22,570 nucleotides of DNA from Jimgerdemannia flammicorona (GCA_003990745.1 RBNI01001415.1:1-22570), one strand, 5' to 3'. Shown: positions 9,641 to 18,812, counted from the stretch's first letter. The notes: generated by a model not told the origin, from the sequence alone. A program made the numbers and translations.

Positions 9641-10885
9641 TATGGTATGTGGCATACCACTTAGACTTCCTGGCTTGGGTGGTGAAGAGACTAACGAAAC
9701 AGGCTAGGGATTAGATTTGGACAGGGAGGAGGTCCCAGATCAGTTGGGATACTCTTGCAACACTAGTGGTTAGGAGAGAACTAGGCCTCGTGGATTTCCC
9801 TAAGCAGCTGCACTGTCTACAGGCTTGGTGGTTGAAAAGGGCTGTTGAACTGCAGGGAGGAGGTTGGGTGCCACTGCTGCAGAAGGTGTGGGAGATGAGG
9901 TTCTCCCCTTGGGGGTCCTCAGGAGATTTGCTCTCTCTGGTGGGCCTGACTGGAAGCCAATGGCTATAGTTTAAGGACTTCTGGTGGGGGGTGGTGGATG
10001 GAGCATACCAGATAGGACTGTGCTGGAGAGGTAATGAGGGGGAGGTGCTGTGGGGTCCAGATATGTGGCAATGGGACAGACTTCTTCTGGGGGGTATTCT
10101 ATTTGCTGAGTTTGATATTGGTGAGGGAGTGGAGTATCAGCGGAGTCTTGGCCAGGATCTTTGGCCGGGTAGTTGGCAGGCTGTGGGGATTGGCAAGAAG
10201 TGGGACTGGGCAGGTGTCTGGTCATAGAGTGCTGAGGTGAGGCAGTGGCTCTCTCCTAAGTTCTGGGTAGTATGGTAGAGGATGCTGAGGAGGAATGTCA
10301 TGTTGAATTTCCATGCTGGGCATCTTGTAGAGGGTGGCCAGCTAGATTGTGAGGAATGTTATAATGTAGGGCAAATTGGAGGGTTTGTACAGATGTCTGA
10401 ACATTGGCTGGGAGAGTATAAGGTCCTGGGGGACTTTTGGGGGTGGAGAGGAGACCTGATGGAGAGAGAGGTTGCTGGGAGGATTTGGAGTCCCAGCTAG
10501 TGGGTGGTGTGAGCAATGGTTGGCTTACTGTAAGGTGAGTTTTAGCAGTGTGGGTAGGGCTGGCTGGATATTGGCTATATGTCTTTGAGGAGGGGTGGCA
10601 GATGGGTTTACAGGAGAGGTTGTTAAGGTGGGAGGGGTTGATGGGGGACTTGCTGACTGGGTAGTGGGTGGATTGGGGTCCCCAGGGTGGTAAATATTAT
10701 CGCCTGATGGAAGGAATATGTAATCAGAGTGGTGGGCAAGTGGAGATGGTGTTAGACAAAGTAGTCTATTATCAGGTGAGAGTAGGAGGAGGGGGCCCCC
10801 CTAGGGGGATTAGATAGGGTTGGGCCTTGTGTATTATTTAGATGATAGATGATGTTTTAATAAAGGGAGAAGTCTGAGTAACTAT

Positions 10886-10930
10886 AAAAAAAAAAAAAAA
10901 AAATAAAAAAATAAAAAAATAAAAAAAAAA
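10886..10930 (+). repeat. A-rich 3' tail of the LINE
   Basis: A run of about 18 A residues is followed by blocks of (A)7T and a final A10, ending exactly at the right target duplication. Confidence 0.95.
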
Positions 10931-10943
10931 GCAGACAACTATC
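10931..10943. repeat. Target-site duplication of the LINE, right copy
   Basis: GCAGACAACTATC is identical to 5032-5044 and directly follows the tail. The gag frame of element C resumes from here. Confidence 0.93.
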
Positions 10944-11400
10944 CCTATCTATCCCAAGGTAGCCAAAGCTGACCCAGTGAAGAAACTTGCCAAGCAGTTT
11001 GCCGAGATAATTGTACACCTTGGTAATATTGTTAGAGAAGTCTGAAGCACCAATAGGAGATCAGTACAGAGATTTGCAGTTGCTACAGAAGAATGTAATA
11101 TCATATGCTTCAGATGTAGAAAAGGTCACTATGTAAAAAGTTGCATAACTGAAACAAGATGCAAAGCCCAACCAAGCAATACTACTAGAATCAGAGAACA
11201 AACTAATATAGTAGTTATTGAGGAGATTGGTGATACTGATGATGAAGAATACTATGAGGAGTCTGAATTCTACTCTATTACTGAAGGTACCAGAACCTGG
11301 TCCAAGCTCTATGATAAGAAGAGTAATATCAAGCTAGTTAGAAGACTAAAGAAGACCCTAGCTGTCTATTTAAAGCTGAGGAGATTGATCAAAACATGAA
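10931..11400 (+). pseudogene. gag: Gag C-terminus and nucleocapsid of element C
   Basis: The frame interrupted by the LINE resumes as PIYPKVAKADPVKKLAKQFAE. After a TGA it reaches EECNIICFRCRKGHYVKSC, a zinc-knuckle-like motif at 11106-11144. The spacing is CX2CX3HX4C, one residue shorter than the canonical CX2CX4HX4C. A Glu/Asp-rich stretch follows (IGDTDDEEYYEESEFY, about 11230-11277). Stops and drift obscure the region from about 11400 to 11700, where only Lys-rich fragments are readable. The role would be RNA packaging. Confidence 0.72.
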
Positions 11401-11739
11401 GTTAGATAAAGCTGTTTACTAAATTATTGAAGGCACTACTCTAAAGTCAGGAGAAAGTGAAAACAAGAAAGAATAGAAGCTGCACAAGACCAAGATCCAC
11501 CAGTATGATATCTACAAGGACCTTAAGAAATAGAAGATCAATACTACTTTTGGACAACTAGCTAAAGTTTCTGCCTTCAGACAACAGTTGAGAGTAAGAC
11601 TTGCAACCACTATCAAGAACCAAGAGTATAAGATCATAGAAGCTCACAATGTACAAAAAGATGATCAAGATGACTCAGATAAAGAATCTGAAGACCAGCA
11701 CAAAACATTAGCCATACTCTATATCAGATTAAAGATTGT

Positions 11740-12190
11740 ATCTTTAATACCATCATTAATACTAGTGTTAGAGAATACTTCATAAGTAAGAAGACAATTG
11801 ACTGCCTAGGCTGGGACATTGAAGAGTCCACCAAGATGGTCTATATTATAGCAGATGGTACTCAAGCTATCCCCCTAGACAAGATCTAAGAAGTCTCCAT
11901 CAAGATAGGAGAAGTTACCATCCCAGTAGACATGATTGTTATAAGTGCTACCAACTATGACATCCTCATTGGCAATCAATGGCTTCACAAGACCAAGGCT
12001 GTCATTGACCTCAATATCCAGAAGATGCAGATCAACTATAGAGGAAGAAAGGTACAAGTCTCTATCAATATCTACAAAGGAGTACTACTAGATATAGAGA
12101 AAGGAGATGAAGAAGATACAGAAGTTTTCATACACTCAGTATATAAGAATAAAAGCAAGACATCTAAGCTTACAGATGAGCAGTAGTATA
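11740..12190 (+). pseudogene. PR: Retropepsin region of element C, catalytic motif lost
   Basis: The frame reads INTSVREYFISKKTIDCLGW from 11755, where retropepsins have I-D-T/S-G. Asp became Asn (11758-11760) and Gly became Ser (11764-11766), both G-to-A after T. Downstream, YIIADGTQAIPLDK and then VDMIVISATNYDILIGNQWL (about 11929-11988) match the flap and the ILGxxWL block of Ty3/Gypsy proteases. Further stops are at 11887-11889 and 12184-12186. A Cys/His-containing segment (YCSEHLNDCWFC, about 12247-12285) follows before the dUTPase. Confidence 0.75.
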
Positions 12191-12426
12191 ACAAGATCAT
12201 TGATAGCTATGCTCCTCAAGGAAGATGCCTCCAAGATACTAGGATATACTGCTCTGAACACCTGAATGACTGCTGGTTCTGTATCAATGAAGTCAAGAAA
12301 ATCTGCCAATAAAAACATAAGTAAGAAGCTGCTGAAGCAAAAAGGAAAGCTAAAGAAGATGACCAGCCCCCAGAGCTTCAAGCTGACAATGATGATAAGG
12401 AGGAATAAGAACTAGACATCACTCTT

Positions 12427-12840
12427 AAGGTCAAGAAGTTCTATTCCAAAACCAAGATCCCAGAATATAAGACTGAAGGAGCCATAGGAATGGACCTTGC
12501 CAGCATTCAAGATGCTACCCTTGAACTACAGACCACCACTCTACTTGGTACTGGAATTGAAGCAGAATTATTAAGACCAGGAGCAGTCTGGCCAAAAGTG
12601 AAATCTCAGTTGAAGGAGGAGTAATTGACCCTGATTACACTGGTGGGATCTTTCTTATAGTCAGGAATCATAATCCCACCACCCTATTCAAAGTCAAGAA
12701 ATATGATAGGATTGGCCAGATGCTGATCTGTGAAGTCAAGAAGCCTAAGATCACTGAAGCCATTGAACTCATCAAGACTAAGAGAGGAGAACAAGACTTT
12801 GGATCTACTGGAAGAGGAGTCTATGCTGCCACCAAGATTA
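12427..12840 (+). pseudogene. dut: dUTPase domain of element C, between protease and RT
   Basis: Five dUTPase motifs can be read. Motif I is KTEGAIGMDLAS (about 12469-12504). After a one-base frame change near 12570, motif II is KTRSSLAKSEI (from 12573). Motif III is GGVIDPDYTGGI (12615-12650), with the catalytic Asp at 12627-12629 present. Motif IV is YDRIGQMLI (12702-12728). Motif V is KRGEQDFGSTG (12780-12812). From motif II onward the domain is stop-free and continues in frame into the RT linker, so it was part of the Pol polyprotein. The family converts dUTP to dUMP, which limits uracil incorporation. The position between PR and RT differs from element A, and from the lentiviral RH-DU-IN order. 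Confidence 0.9.
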
Positions 12841-14340
12841 CCAAACTTGAGTACAAGAAAGACAAGGACCAGAATAAGCACACATATATCATTGGAGAAA
12901 ATTTTTCTATAGAAGAACAACTTCTTAAGATCTTATATCAGAATGAAGAAATACTTGCCACAGACTTCAGGGATATCCATAATTAAGAACTCAAGTATTA
13001 CTATGAAGTTGATACCAGTAATATCAAGCCCATCTATCAGAAAGTCAGACCTATACCACCTGTCTACAGAGAATGGCTGTGAGCAGAACTCAAGGAAATA
13101 GAAGAAATCAGAATCATCAAGCAAGCTATCAGCCCCTGGACTTCACCCATTCTCCTTGCCCCAAAGAAAAGAAACAAGCCTAGAGAGTTTGCCCCAAGAC
13201 TCTGCATTGATTACAGAAAGCTCAATATAATTATCAAGAAGAATAGGCAGCTCTTGCCAAATATTCAAGAAATCCTTACTATTCTTAGAAGTGAAGCCAA
13301 ATACTACACCACCCTAGATCTGTTCTCAGGCTTCTATCAGATTAGTCTCACTCAAGATACCAGTGAGAAATCAGCCTTCATCATATCTGATACTATCTAT
13401 GTCTATCTGTGAATACTATTTGGAATGTGCAATGCCTTAGTAAGTTTTCAGCAAATGATGAATAGAGTCTTCAGCAATGAGATTGGAAAATGACTCTTTG
13501 TCTATATTAATAATGTGATCATCTTCAGCAATACTGTATGGGAATATATCAACTATATACAGCTTGCTCTCAAGAAGCTCAAGGAGCATGACCTCTATAT
13601 CAAGCCCAAGAAATATAAGTTTGTAGCTCAGGAAATTGACTACCTAGGACACATCATCAACCAGATGGGAATTCACACAGACTCTATGAAGATTGAGACT
13701 GTTGCAGCCTACCCAAGACCTAGAATAACTACAGAAGTCTATGCCTTCCTTGAACTAGCCTCCTACTACAGAAGATTTATCAAATGATACTCCAATATTA
13801 CAGCACCTATCTATGAGCTACTGAAGAAGGAGACCAAATTCAAATGGACTAAGGAATATCAAGAAACCTTTAATGATCTCAAGATCAGATTGATCTAAGT
13901 ACCCATCCTCAGAAGACTAGATTGGAATCTAGAGTTCATTCTGTAGATAGATGCAAGTACTATAGAACTTGGAGCAGTCCTAGCTCAGAAGAAAGATGGA
14001 TATAAATATGTTATCTCCTATACAAGCCAAGATATCCATAGAGTAGAACAGAACTACAAGTTATATAAGCTCAAATGCTTAGCAGTAGTTTGGGCAGTAG
14101 ATAAGTTCCACTACTATCTAGCTGAGAAATACTTCACTATTCAAACAGACCATTCCACTCTTGTCTGACTATTCCACACTCTGAACCCCAAAGGAATATA
14201 TACCAGATAGATCTACAGACTGTAAGAGTATAACTATACTATCAAGCACCACTCAGAAAGAATCAATGCCAATACTGATACACTCTCAAGAACACTCCAA
14301 AATACCTCTATCAAGACTATTCAACATGAATAAGAAGCTA
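12841..14340 (+). pseudogene. RT-RH: Reverse transcriptase and RNase H of element C, decayed
   Basis: This is in the same frame as the second half of the dUTPase. Ty3/Gypsy RT motifs are IKPIYQKVRPIPPVYREWL, PWTSPILLAPKK, LCIDYRKLN (from 13200), TTLDLFSGFYQISL, and LFGMCNALVSFQQMMNR. The YLDD active site reads YINN (13503-13514), with both Asp codons changed to Asn. DYLGHIINQMGI and PRPRITTEVYAFLELASYYRRFIK follow. RNase H begins with IDASTIELGAVLAQ (about 13945-13986), and its later block is TDHSTLV. Several TAA, TAG and TGA codons interrupt the frame. The best uninterrupted piece is 13515-13787. The enzyme would copy element RNA into DNA but is inactive here. Confidence 0.92.
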
Positions 14341-14479
14341 TACTATAGTTTAATTAGCTACCTCAGATAGTAGAAGATGCCCAACCACCTTAAACCCTAG
14401 ACTATCACTATCATCAACTGGACTTAGAAACAGTTTGAACTAGACAACACCACACTTATAAAAGGAGAAAAGCTTATAA

Positions 14480-15500
14480 TACCCAAATATAAATATTAAG
14501 TAATAGAGAAAGTACATGAACAAGGATACCTAGGAGGAACCAATACATTTGACAAAATAAGAAGAACTATGTAGTGGCCTAAGATGGAAGAAGACCTGTG
14601 CCAATTTGTCAAAGAGTGTAACAAGTACCAAAAACAGAAATAAGATCAGCAAGACCAGGCATCTGAGTCATTAAGAATTGAGCCTATCTCCTTTCACCAC
14701 ATTGCAATAGATATCATTGGACCACTACCAGTGATACTATCAGAAAACTACTATATTATAGTTATTGTAGACCTCTTTATCAAATGGATAGAAGCAGGAG
14801 TATTACAAGAAGCCAATGCTCTCTCTATAGCCAACTTCCTGTACTAAGAAATCATCTGCCACTATAAGACACTAAAGTAAATCACTACAGACTATGGTAC
14901 AGAATTTATCAATGGATTCCATGAGATAATATATCAGAAATATAAGATTCAGCATATCAAGACTACTACATACCACTCTCAAGGAAATGGACAGACAGAA
15001 AGAACCAACAAGGCCCTCAAGAACATCCTGGTGAAGATTTCAGACATATATATATGACAATTGGGATAACTATCTCCCAACTGCCCTCTATGTCTTATGA
15101 GATATATGGTCACAGAGTATACACTTTACCCCAAGAGAACTACTCTTCAGAGAAGAAGATTCTGATAGAACCTCAGCTTCAAATCTAGATCTAACTTGGA
15201 GACAGATTGACTCAGAAATTCAGAAACTATACTAAATCAGAAAGAAGGCTGAAGATTATATCATCAAGTCATAAGTACTGATAATAAAGAATACAAAAAA
15301 TAATTACAAGATCCTAGAATCTATCCAAATTAGAGAAAAGATCCTACTGTATTGAAATATGATAGAAGCCTCATGGTTGCAAAAACTGGAGCCCAAATGA
15401 GAAGAACTCTTCTATGTACAAGATATCAAAGAAATTATCTGCTGGCTTAGAAAACTCTCAGGGACCATACTGCCTACTATAGTATATAGAAACAGACTCA
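14480..15500 (+). pseudogene. IN: Integrase of element C, decayed
   Basis: The frame differs from RT by one base. The N-terminal zinc domain reads HEQGYLGGTNTFDKIR…CNKYQ, so the second His (usually GHLGG) is Tyr and the last Cys of CxxC is Tyr. The catalytic core keeps D (14710-14712, IDIIGPLP), D (14890-14892, TTDYGTEF) and E (14998-15000, GNGQTERTNK), a DX35E spacing. C-terminal coding drifts, but IREKILLYW near 15340 and VYRNRLKKYH near 15485 fit an integrase tail. No chromodomain was recognised. Stops are frequent. Confidence 0.85.
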
Positions 15501-15521
15501 AGAAGTACCATAAACCTATAT

Positions 15522-15534
15522 AAGAGAAGCAAAA
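15522..15534 (+). other. Polypurine-like tract of element C
   Basis: AAGAGAAGCAAAA lies directly before TGTGATGACC. It is purine-rich except for one C. If real, it would prime plus-strand synthesis and fix the left edge of the 3' LTR. Confidence 0.45.
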
Positions 15535-16290
15535 TGTGATGACCACCTATAAGATTCTAGTTCATGAATCATAATAGCATATTCTGTAACCAGCAGACAA
15601 TCTGTCTGGACCATTCTCTAAGGGATATGACACCAATAACTACTCATCTATAAGACTTTCAAAGCCAGAGGAGTTTGAACCATTAACTGATTGATCAAGA
15701 TTAGAATTAGGCCCTTGCTCTATATGAAGGGAGCAACTCTTCACCATCACACCAAAATACATAGAGAAGATACTAGTTCATAAACACCATTTTTTGACCC
15801 CCTGCTAGAGGTTATGGGATCAGTAAATTTTTCAGACTAGACTAATGAATAAGAACATTCAAGAGAAGATTCTTATTCAGGAGGAAGATATAATAGTGAT
15901 CTCAGAATGATGATATCAGCACAGAAGACAGTCTTTCCTTATAAGCCCTCAGATTAGAGCACAGAAAGATCATATAGCATAACTCACCCAGGCTACAAGA
16001 TGAGTAATGATGACTAACTGTGAGTCATTGTGACTATAAGACAGACATCTTGAGGAATATAAAAGAAAGATCAAGAAACCACAATAGCAGTAGCCTAAAC
16101 AAAGCTTACAGAAATAGTTCTAAAGATTTACTACAAACAAAATGTCTGCTGCTTGCCAAACCTCAAGATCCAGGAATCACTAAGACCCCTCAGTCTAGGA
16201 AAGGATGTTTCAAGACATTAGAAGAATATAAGGACTTGTACAAGAAGGACTTCTAACCTTAATCTGGGTACTGGTGACCCTTATCATTAT
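15535..16290 (+). repeat. Candidate 3' LTR of element C
   Basis: It begins TGTGATGACC after a polypurine-like tract, as fungal Gypsy LTRs often do. It contains TGAGTCA (16021-16027) and TATAAAAG (16058-16065) in a promoter-like arrangement and has no recognised coding content. The right end is not defined: TTATCA at about 16284 is one possible CA terminus, but the boundary could lie anywhere from 16250 to 16440. No second copy is in the window to confirm it. Confidence 0.45.
16058..16065 (+). promoter_or_regulatory. TATA box in the candidate LTR of element C
   Basis: TATAAAAG lies 30 bp downstream of TGAGTCA (16021-16027), a match to the Gcn4/AP-1-type bZIP site. This is a plausible U3 promoter. 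Confidence 0.45.
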
Positions 16291-16499
16291 ATTCTCTACT
16301 ATTGTAAAATAGAAACAAGAATCACTATAGCTACTAAATGCCTCTGGATGTAGCAGAAGTATGAAATAAGAAATCTCCTCTGCTAGGAATTTCTTCAGAC
16401 TAGTCACTAAGAAATATAAGTAGTGCTCCAAATGAATGGAGTTGATCTAGATGAGATTTGATTCAGGTTTGTCATATGATAGATTCGAATCAACTTGGA

Positions 16500-16577
16500 T
16501 TAGTCTCATGATCTGATCCAGATTGATTCAGATTGATCCAGATTGATCCATCTGGATTGATCCATCTGGATTGAAAT
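16500..16577. repeat. Imperfect direct and inverted GATTGATCCA repeats
   Basis: Copies of CAGATTGATCCA and the reverse-oriented TCTGGATTGATCCA alternate several times. The region can therefore pair with itself, for example CCAGATTGATCCATCTGG. Confidence 0.7.
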
Positions 16578-16901
16578 CTTTGATGACATCACCCTTTCTT
16601 TTATTCATTTCACTCTTGTTTTTTTTTTCCTGCTGCACTTTGGTGACATCACTCTTTTCTTTGTTCCCTCTCTTTTCTTTGTTCTTTTTCTTTGTTCTTT
16701 TCTGCCACATTATGAGAAAACAAAACAGCAGCTCTTAATTCATATGTTGGTCCAGTCTACTCATTTTTCACCCTACAATGATCATCAAAAGAGAGAGTAT
16801 TTGAGGTGGAAATGCACTCTCTGCTGACAATGTTAGATTCTTTCTCATATGGACAGCATACAAGCTGCTCATCGAGAGCCAAAGGAGTGATAGTGGTGGC
16901 G

Positions 16902-16937
16902 ATGGTGATGGCAATGGTGATGGCAATGGTGATGGCA
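16902..16937 (+). repeat. 12-bp tandem repeat, three perfect copies
   Basis: ATGGTGATGGCA is repeated three times without a mismatch, flanked by degenerate copies. Confidence 0.95.
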
Positions 16938-17301
16938 GAGATGAGGGTGAATTCTGGTAACAACACACAGCAGCCCTTCAGACCTCAGAATTCACAGACC
17001 TCACAGCTATGTATGTGCCAGCCTTTTTGGAGCAGCCAGTAGTAGATGTAGGTTGCTCTCTTCTGCTGCTACTTTTTACTTATTTAAATTCCCCCAGCAT
17101 GACCCAATTCACTTCATGCTCTTCTTAGGGTCCATAGCTCTACAGTAAGATCTGCTGACTTTATTCGCAACATCTGATCAAGATGAAGAAAGGTTGGAGG
17201 ACATTGCGGGATATGTCTTTGGTGGCTGAGCTGTTGAGTCAATACATCACATGGCAGAGATCTCAAAAGGATTAGAAGCAAGCCTTCATGAGCAATCTTG
17301 T

Positions 17302-17365
17302 GCAACTCATGCAACTCATTAGCATGCAACTCATTGGCATACAGCTCACTCACTCACTCACACTC
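17302..17365 (+). repeat. GCAACTCAT repeats followed by CACT microsatellite
   Basis: GCAACTCAT occurs at 17302, 17311 and 17326, followed by (CACT)n to about 17365. Confidence 0.8.
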
Positions 17366-17800
17366 TTTTTCTGAAATATCCATCTCCGTATTTTATTTAA
17401 TTTCATTTTTTATGTAGTCTCTCTCTAAAAAACACCTACACCCATATGTAACCTATCTGCATACTTATCTTGGTCCCTCAGATCAGGGCTCAGTTCCATT
17501 GGAAAGGAGAGTTCAAAGTTATCTGAGTTCAACTATGTCCAGCATCTGATCAAATAGAGCAAGATGTTCAGTATGAGTAGTACCAGCATCGTCATCAAGG
17601 CTTGGGGGTCTACATTTGAATCAGAGCCAATTGTTCTTGACCAAGGGGTCCATTGGCCAGCAGGAGTAACCAATGACGAAGAGAACCATATCTTTATTAA
17701 CAAATGTAGAGAGGTGGTTGCAATGGTGATAAGGAACCTCTATGGTGACAAGCTTTGCCACAACATCAATGAGATTTGCGAGGATTGTGTCAAATACCAG

Positions 17801-17941
17801 GTGGCAGGAAAGAGGGGGCGAAAAAAGCAAGGAGGGGGGGTTTGGATGGGAATTGGGTATACTGCAATACTGGTGAAGGGTGGGTTCCAGAGTTCTGAAA
17901 TCCCCCACACTCATCTCTCTTTTTTTTTTACTCCTCTCCAG
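17801..17941 (+). other. Predicted GT-AG intron
   Basis: It starts after CAG at 17800 with GTGGCA. It ends in TCTCTC, a T10 run and then ACTCCTCTCCAG, a strong 3' splice context. Its length of 141 bp is a multiple of three, so it does not break the frame if retained. No clear branch-point consensus was pinned down. Confidence 0.5.
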
Positions 17942-18197
17942 ATAAATCACACTCTTTGCCAACATACTCTTTTTGATACAAATCCAAGAGATGCACAAGA
18001 TTCTGTACCCCTATCAGAACTTTAGAAGTGCCGTCGAAGAGCAAACTACATGCAAGTACAATGCGGCCTGTGCAGTGATGGCAGCTATGATCTGGAGTTC
18101 TTTGAGCAGATTGGTAGAGTGTATGGCAGGCCAGCTTGGTGGTGATCTCAGTACAGCTGTATGTACATTCTTGGCACAATTTAGCATGCTATATGAG

Positions 18198-18328
18198 GTG
18201 AGGAGCTCCACTTTTTTAGAGTGCTGCAGCCTGGGGGGTTTCTGCAGCCTGGGGGGTTTCTGCAGCCCAGGGGGTTTCTGCCCCCCCACATGCAAAAAGG
18301 ACTGACTGGTTGCCATCCATTTTGGCAG
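18198..18328 (+). other. Possible second intron carrying an 18-bp minisatellite
   Basis: GTGAGG at the left and TTTTGGCAG at the right give GT-AG ends around a region dominated by a Gly/Pro-like 18-bp tandem repeat. The upstream and downstream exon frames are compatible only if the 17991-18197 frame is the coding one, which is uncertain. Confidence 0.35.
18224..18277 (+). repeat. 18-bp tandem repeat, three copies
   Basis: CTGCAGCCTGGGGGGTTT occurs twice exactly and once with two changes, followed by a partial copy. Confidence 0.95.
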
Positions 18329-18714
18329 GTTTCCAAGCTAGGGCTCCCAGAGGCATCTACCAGCACAGCCTGGCAGTATGAGGTCCTGGGCCAAGGATTC
18401 ACCAACCATATGCTCACATCACATCAGGATATATTGGGCACAACCTTTCTCTGCTCACATATATAGATAACAATATCACTCCAGTAATGTTTTATATCCC
18501 GGAAAGGAAGGACCCAATCTGGGAGGATAGTAGCAGAGTCTGGTACAACCTCACCTATGGTTTCAGGGTCCCGTTTATGGCCAATATAGCTGTCCTCTTC
18601 CAACCATATGACCACCACAGCACTGTTGCCTTCAAGGAGAGCTCAGACACAACAGTCATCATACTCACAACATATGATAGGCTCATCAAGGCCTGGGACT
18701 GGTGGGTGGAGTAG

Positions 18715-18812
18715 TTTTTGTGAGGGTTAGGCAATCTTTCACAAGAGATAGGCAGTCTTTCATGAGGGTTAGGCAGTCATTTTGTATGGGTTAGGCAGTC
18801 TTATATGAGGGA
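18715..18812 (+). repeat. 21-22-bp degenerate tandem repeat with GGCAGTC core
   Basis: Four to five copies of a unit like TTTCATGAGGGTTAGGCAGTC directly follow the stop of the candidate gene. Confidence 0.85.

Larger units (their letters stand above)
7197..10500 (+). pseudogene. LINE ORF2 (endonuclease-reverse transcriptase), broken
   Basis: The start chosen is ATG 7197, 15 bp ahead of the endonuclease signature FSLNVNGLRESGRHRNIF. Domains in order are APE-like endonuclease (7197-7862), a charged linker with QQIL- and EEE-rich helices (7863-8500), reverse transcriptase (about 8508-9640), a thumb/C-terminal region rich in Trp (9640-10290), and a possible degenerate Cys/His region (LDCEEC…SEHW, about 10338-10410). 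The reading frame changes near 7580 and 7640 and at the T8 run (8986-8993). Stops are frequent. No RNase H domain was recognised. The protein would nick target DNA and prime reverse transcription there. Beyond 10500 coding is too degraded to follow. Confidence 0.82.
5045..10930 (+). mobile_element. Tad-like LINE (non-LTR retrotransposon), apparently full length but decayed
   Basis: The 5.9-kb insertion is defined by the 13-bp duplication on both sides. It has two ORFs: a Gly-rich ORF1 (about 5225-7158) and an ORF2 with APE-type endonuclease, reverse transcriptase and a Cys/His region (from 7197). It ends in an A-rich tail. Gene content and RT motifs fit the Tad1-like LINEs of filamentous fungi. 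The plus strand is G-rich. ORF2 and ORF1 contain many stops and some homopolymer frameshifts, and RT and endonuclease Asp codons are altered, so this copy is inactive. It lies within gag of element C and is therefore younger than C. Confidence 0.92.
4849..16290 (+). mobile_element. Ty3/Gypsy element C (partial), interrupted by the LINE
   Basis: The plus-strand order is gag fragment (4849-5044), the inserted LINE (5045-10930), gag/CCHC, protease, dUTPase, RT, RNase H, integrase, a polypurine-like run (15522-15534) and a candidate 3' LTR from 15535. The PR-RT-RH-IN order is that of Ty3/Gypsy. Coding is AT-rich, with dozens of TAA, TAG and TGA codons and several frame changes. The 5' LTR and gag start are outside the window or lost to element A. 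It shows no close similarity to element A, so it is a distinct lineage. Confidence 0.85.
16291..17563. other. Non-coding stretch with low-complexity tracts
   Basis: No gene was recognised. It holds repeats of GATTGATCCA-like units in both orientations (about 16500-16577), a pyrimidine-rich tract of TTTCTTTGTTC-type units (about 16590-16712; its complement only encodes Lys-rich low complexity), a 12-bp minisatellite (16902-16937) and a GCAACTCAT/CACT repeat (17302-17365). The short frames here look like by-products of these repeats. Confidence 0.6.
17564..18714 (+). pseudogene. Candidate multi-exon gene of unknown function, probably a relic
   Basis: This does not look like any retroelement here, and I do not recognise the family. 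The first exon (17564-17800) reads from an ATG (MFSMSSTSIVIKAWG…) to NINEICEDCVKYQ. It is followed by a good GT-AG intron (17801-17941) with a strong pyrimidine tract. The same frame continues from 17942, passes one TAG (18023-18025), and reaches QVQCGLCSDGSYDLEFFEQI and GRVYGRPAWW (about 18053-18142). A competing frame there (17991-18197) ends at a possible donor, GTGAGG. A second intron (about 18198-18328) would join VSKLGLPEASTSTAWQYEVL. The last part (about 18469-18714, NITPVMFYIPERKDPIW… to DWWVE) needs a further frame change. No membrane segment or catalytic motif stands out. The stop and frame conflicts suggest decay, or exon choices I cannot settle. Confidence 0.45.

Noticed and set aside
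10338..10410. RNase H or a clear zinc-binding domain at the LINE C-terminus
   Set aside because: Only LDCEEC and a later His are visible. The spacing is incomplete and the region is full of stops, so I did not call a domain.
10931..15500. An alternative genetic code explaining the many in-frame stops
   Set aside because: TAA, TAG and TGA all occur, at positions that would be Gln, Arg or Trp. Catalytic residues are also altered and frames shift, so decay explains everything.
16528..16710. Lys-rich minus-strand frame (KRTKKKNKEKRG…)
   Set aside because: It is the translation of a TTTCTTTGTT pyrimidine tract and looks like a low-complexity artefact.
16902..17365. CRISPR-like spaced repeats
   Set aside because: The repeats are short, directly abutting units without unique spacers. 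They are minisatellites in a eukaryotic context.
18014..18417. Minus-strand frames with repeats of RNPPGC
   Set aside because: They arise from the 18-bp minisatellite read in reverse and have no independent support.
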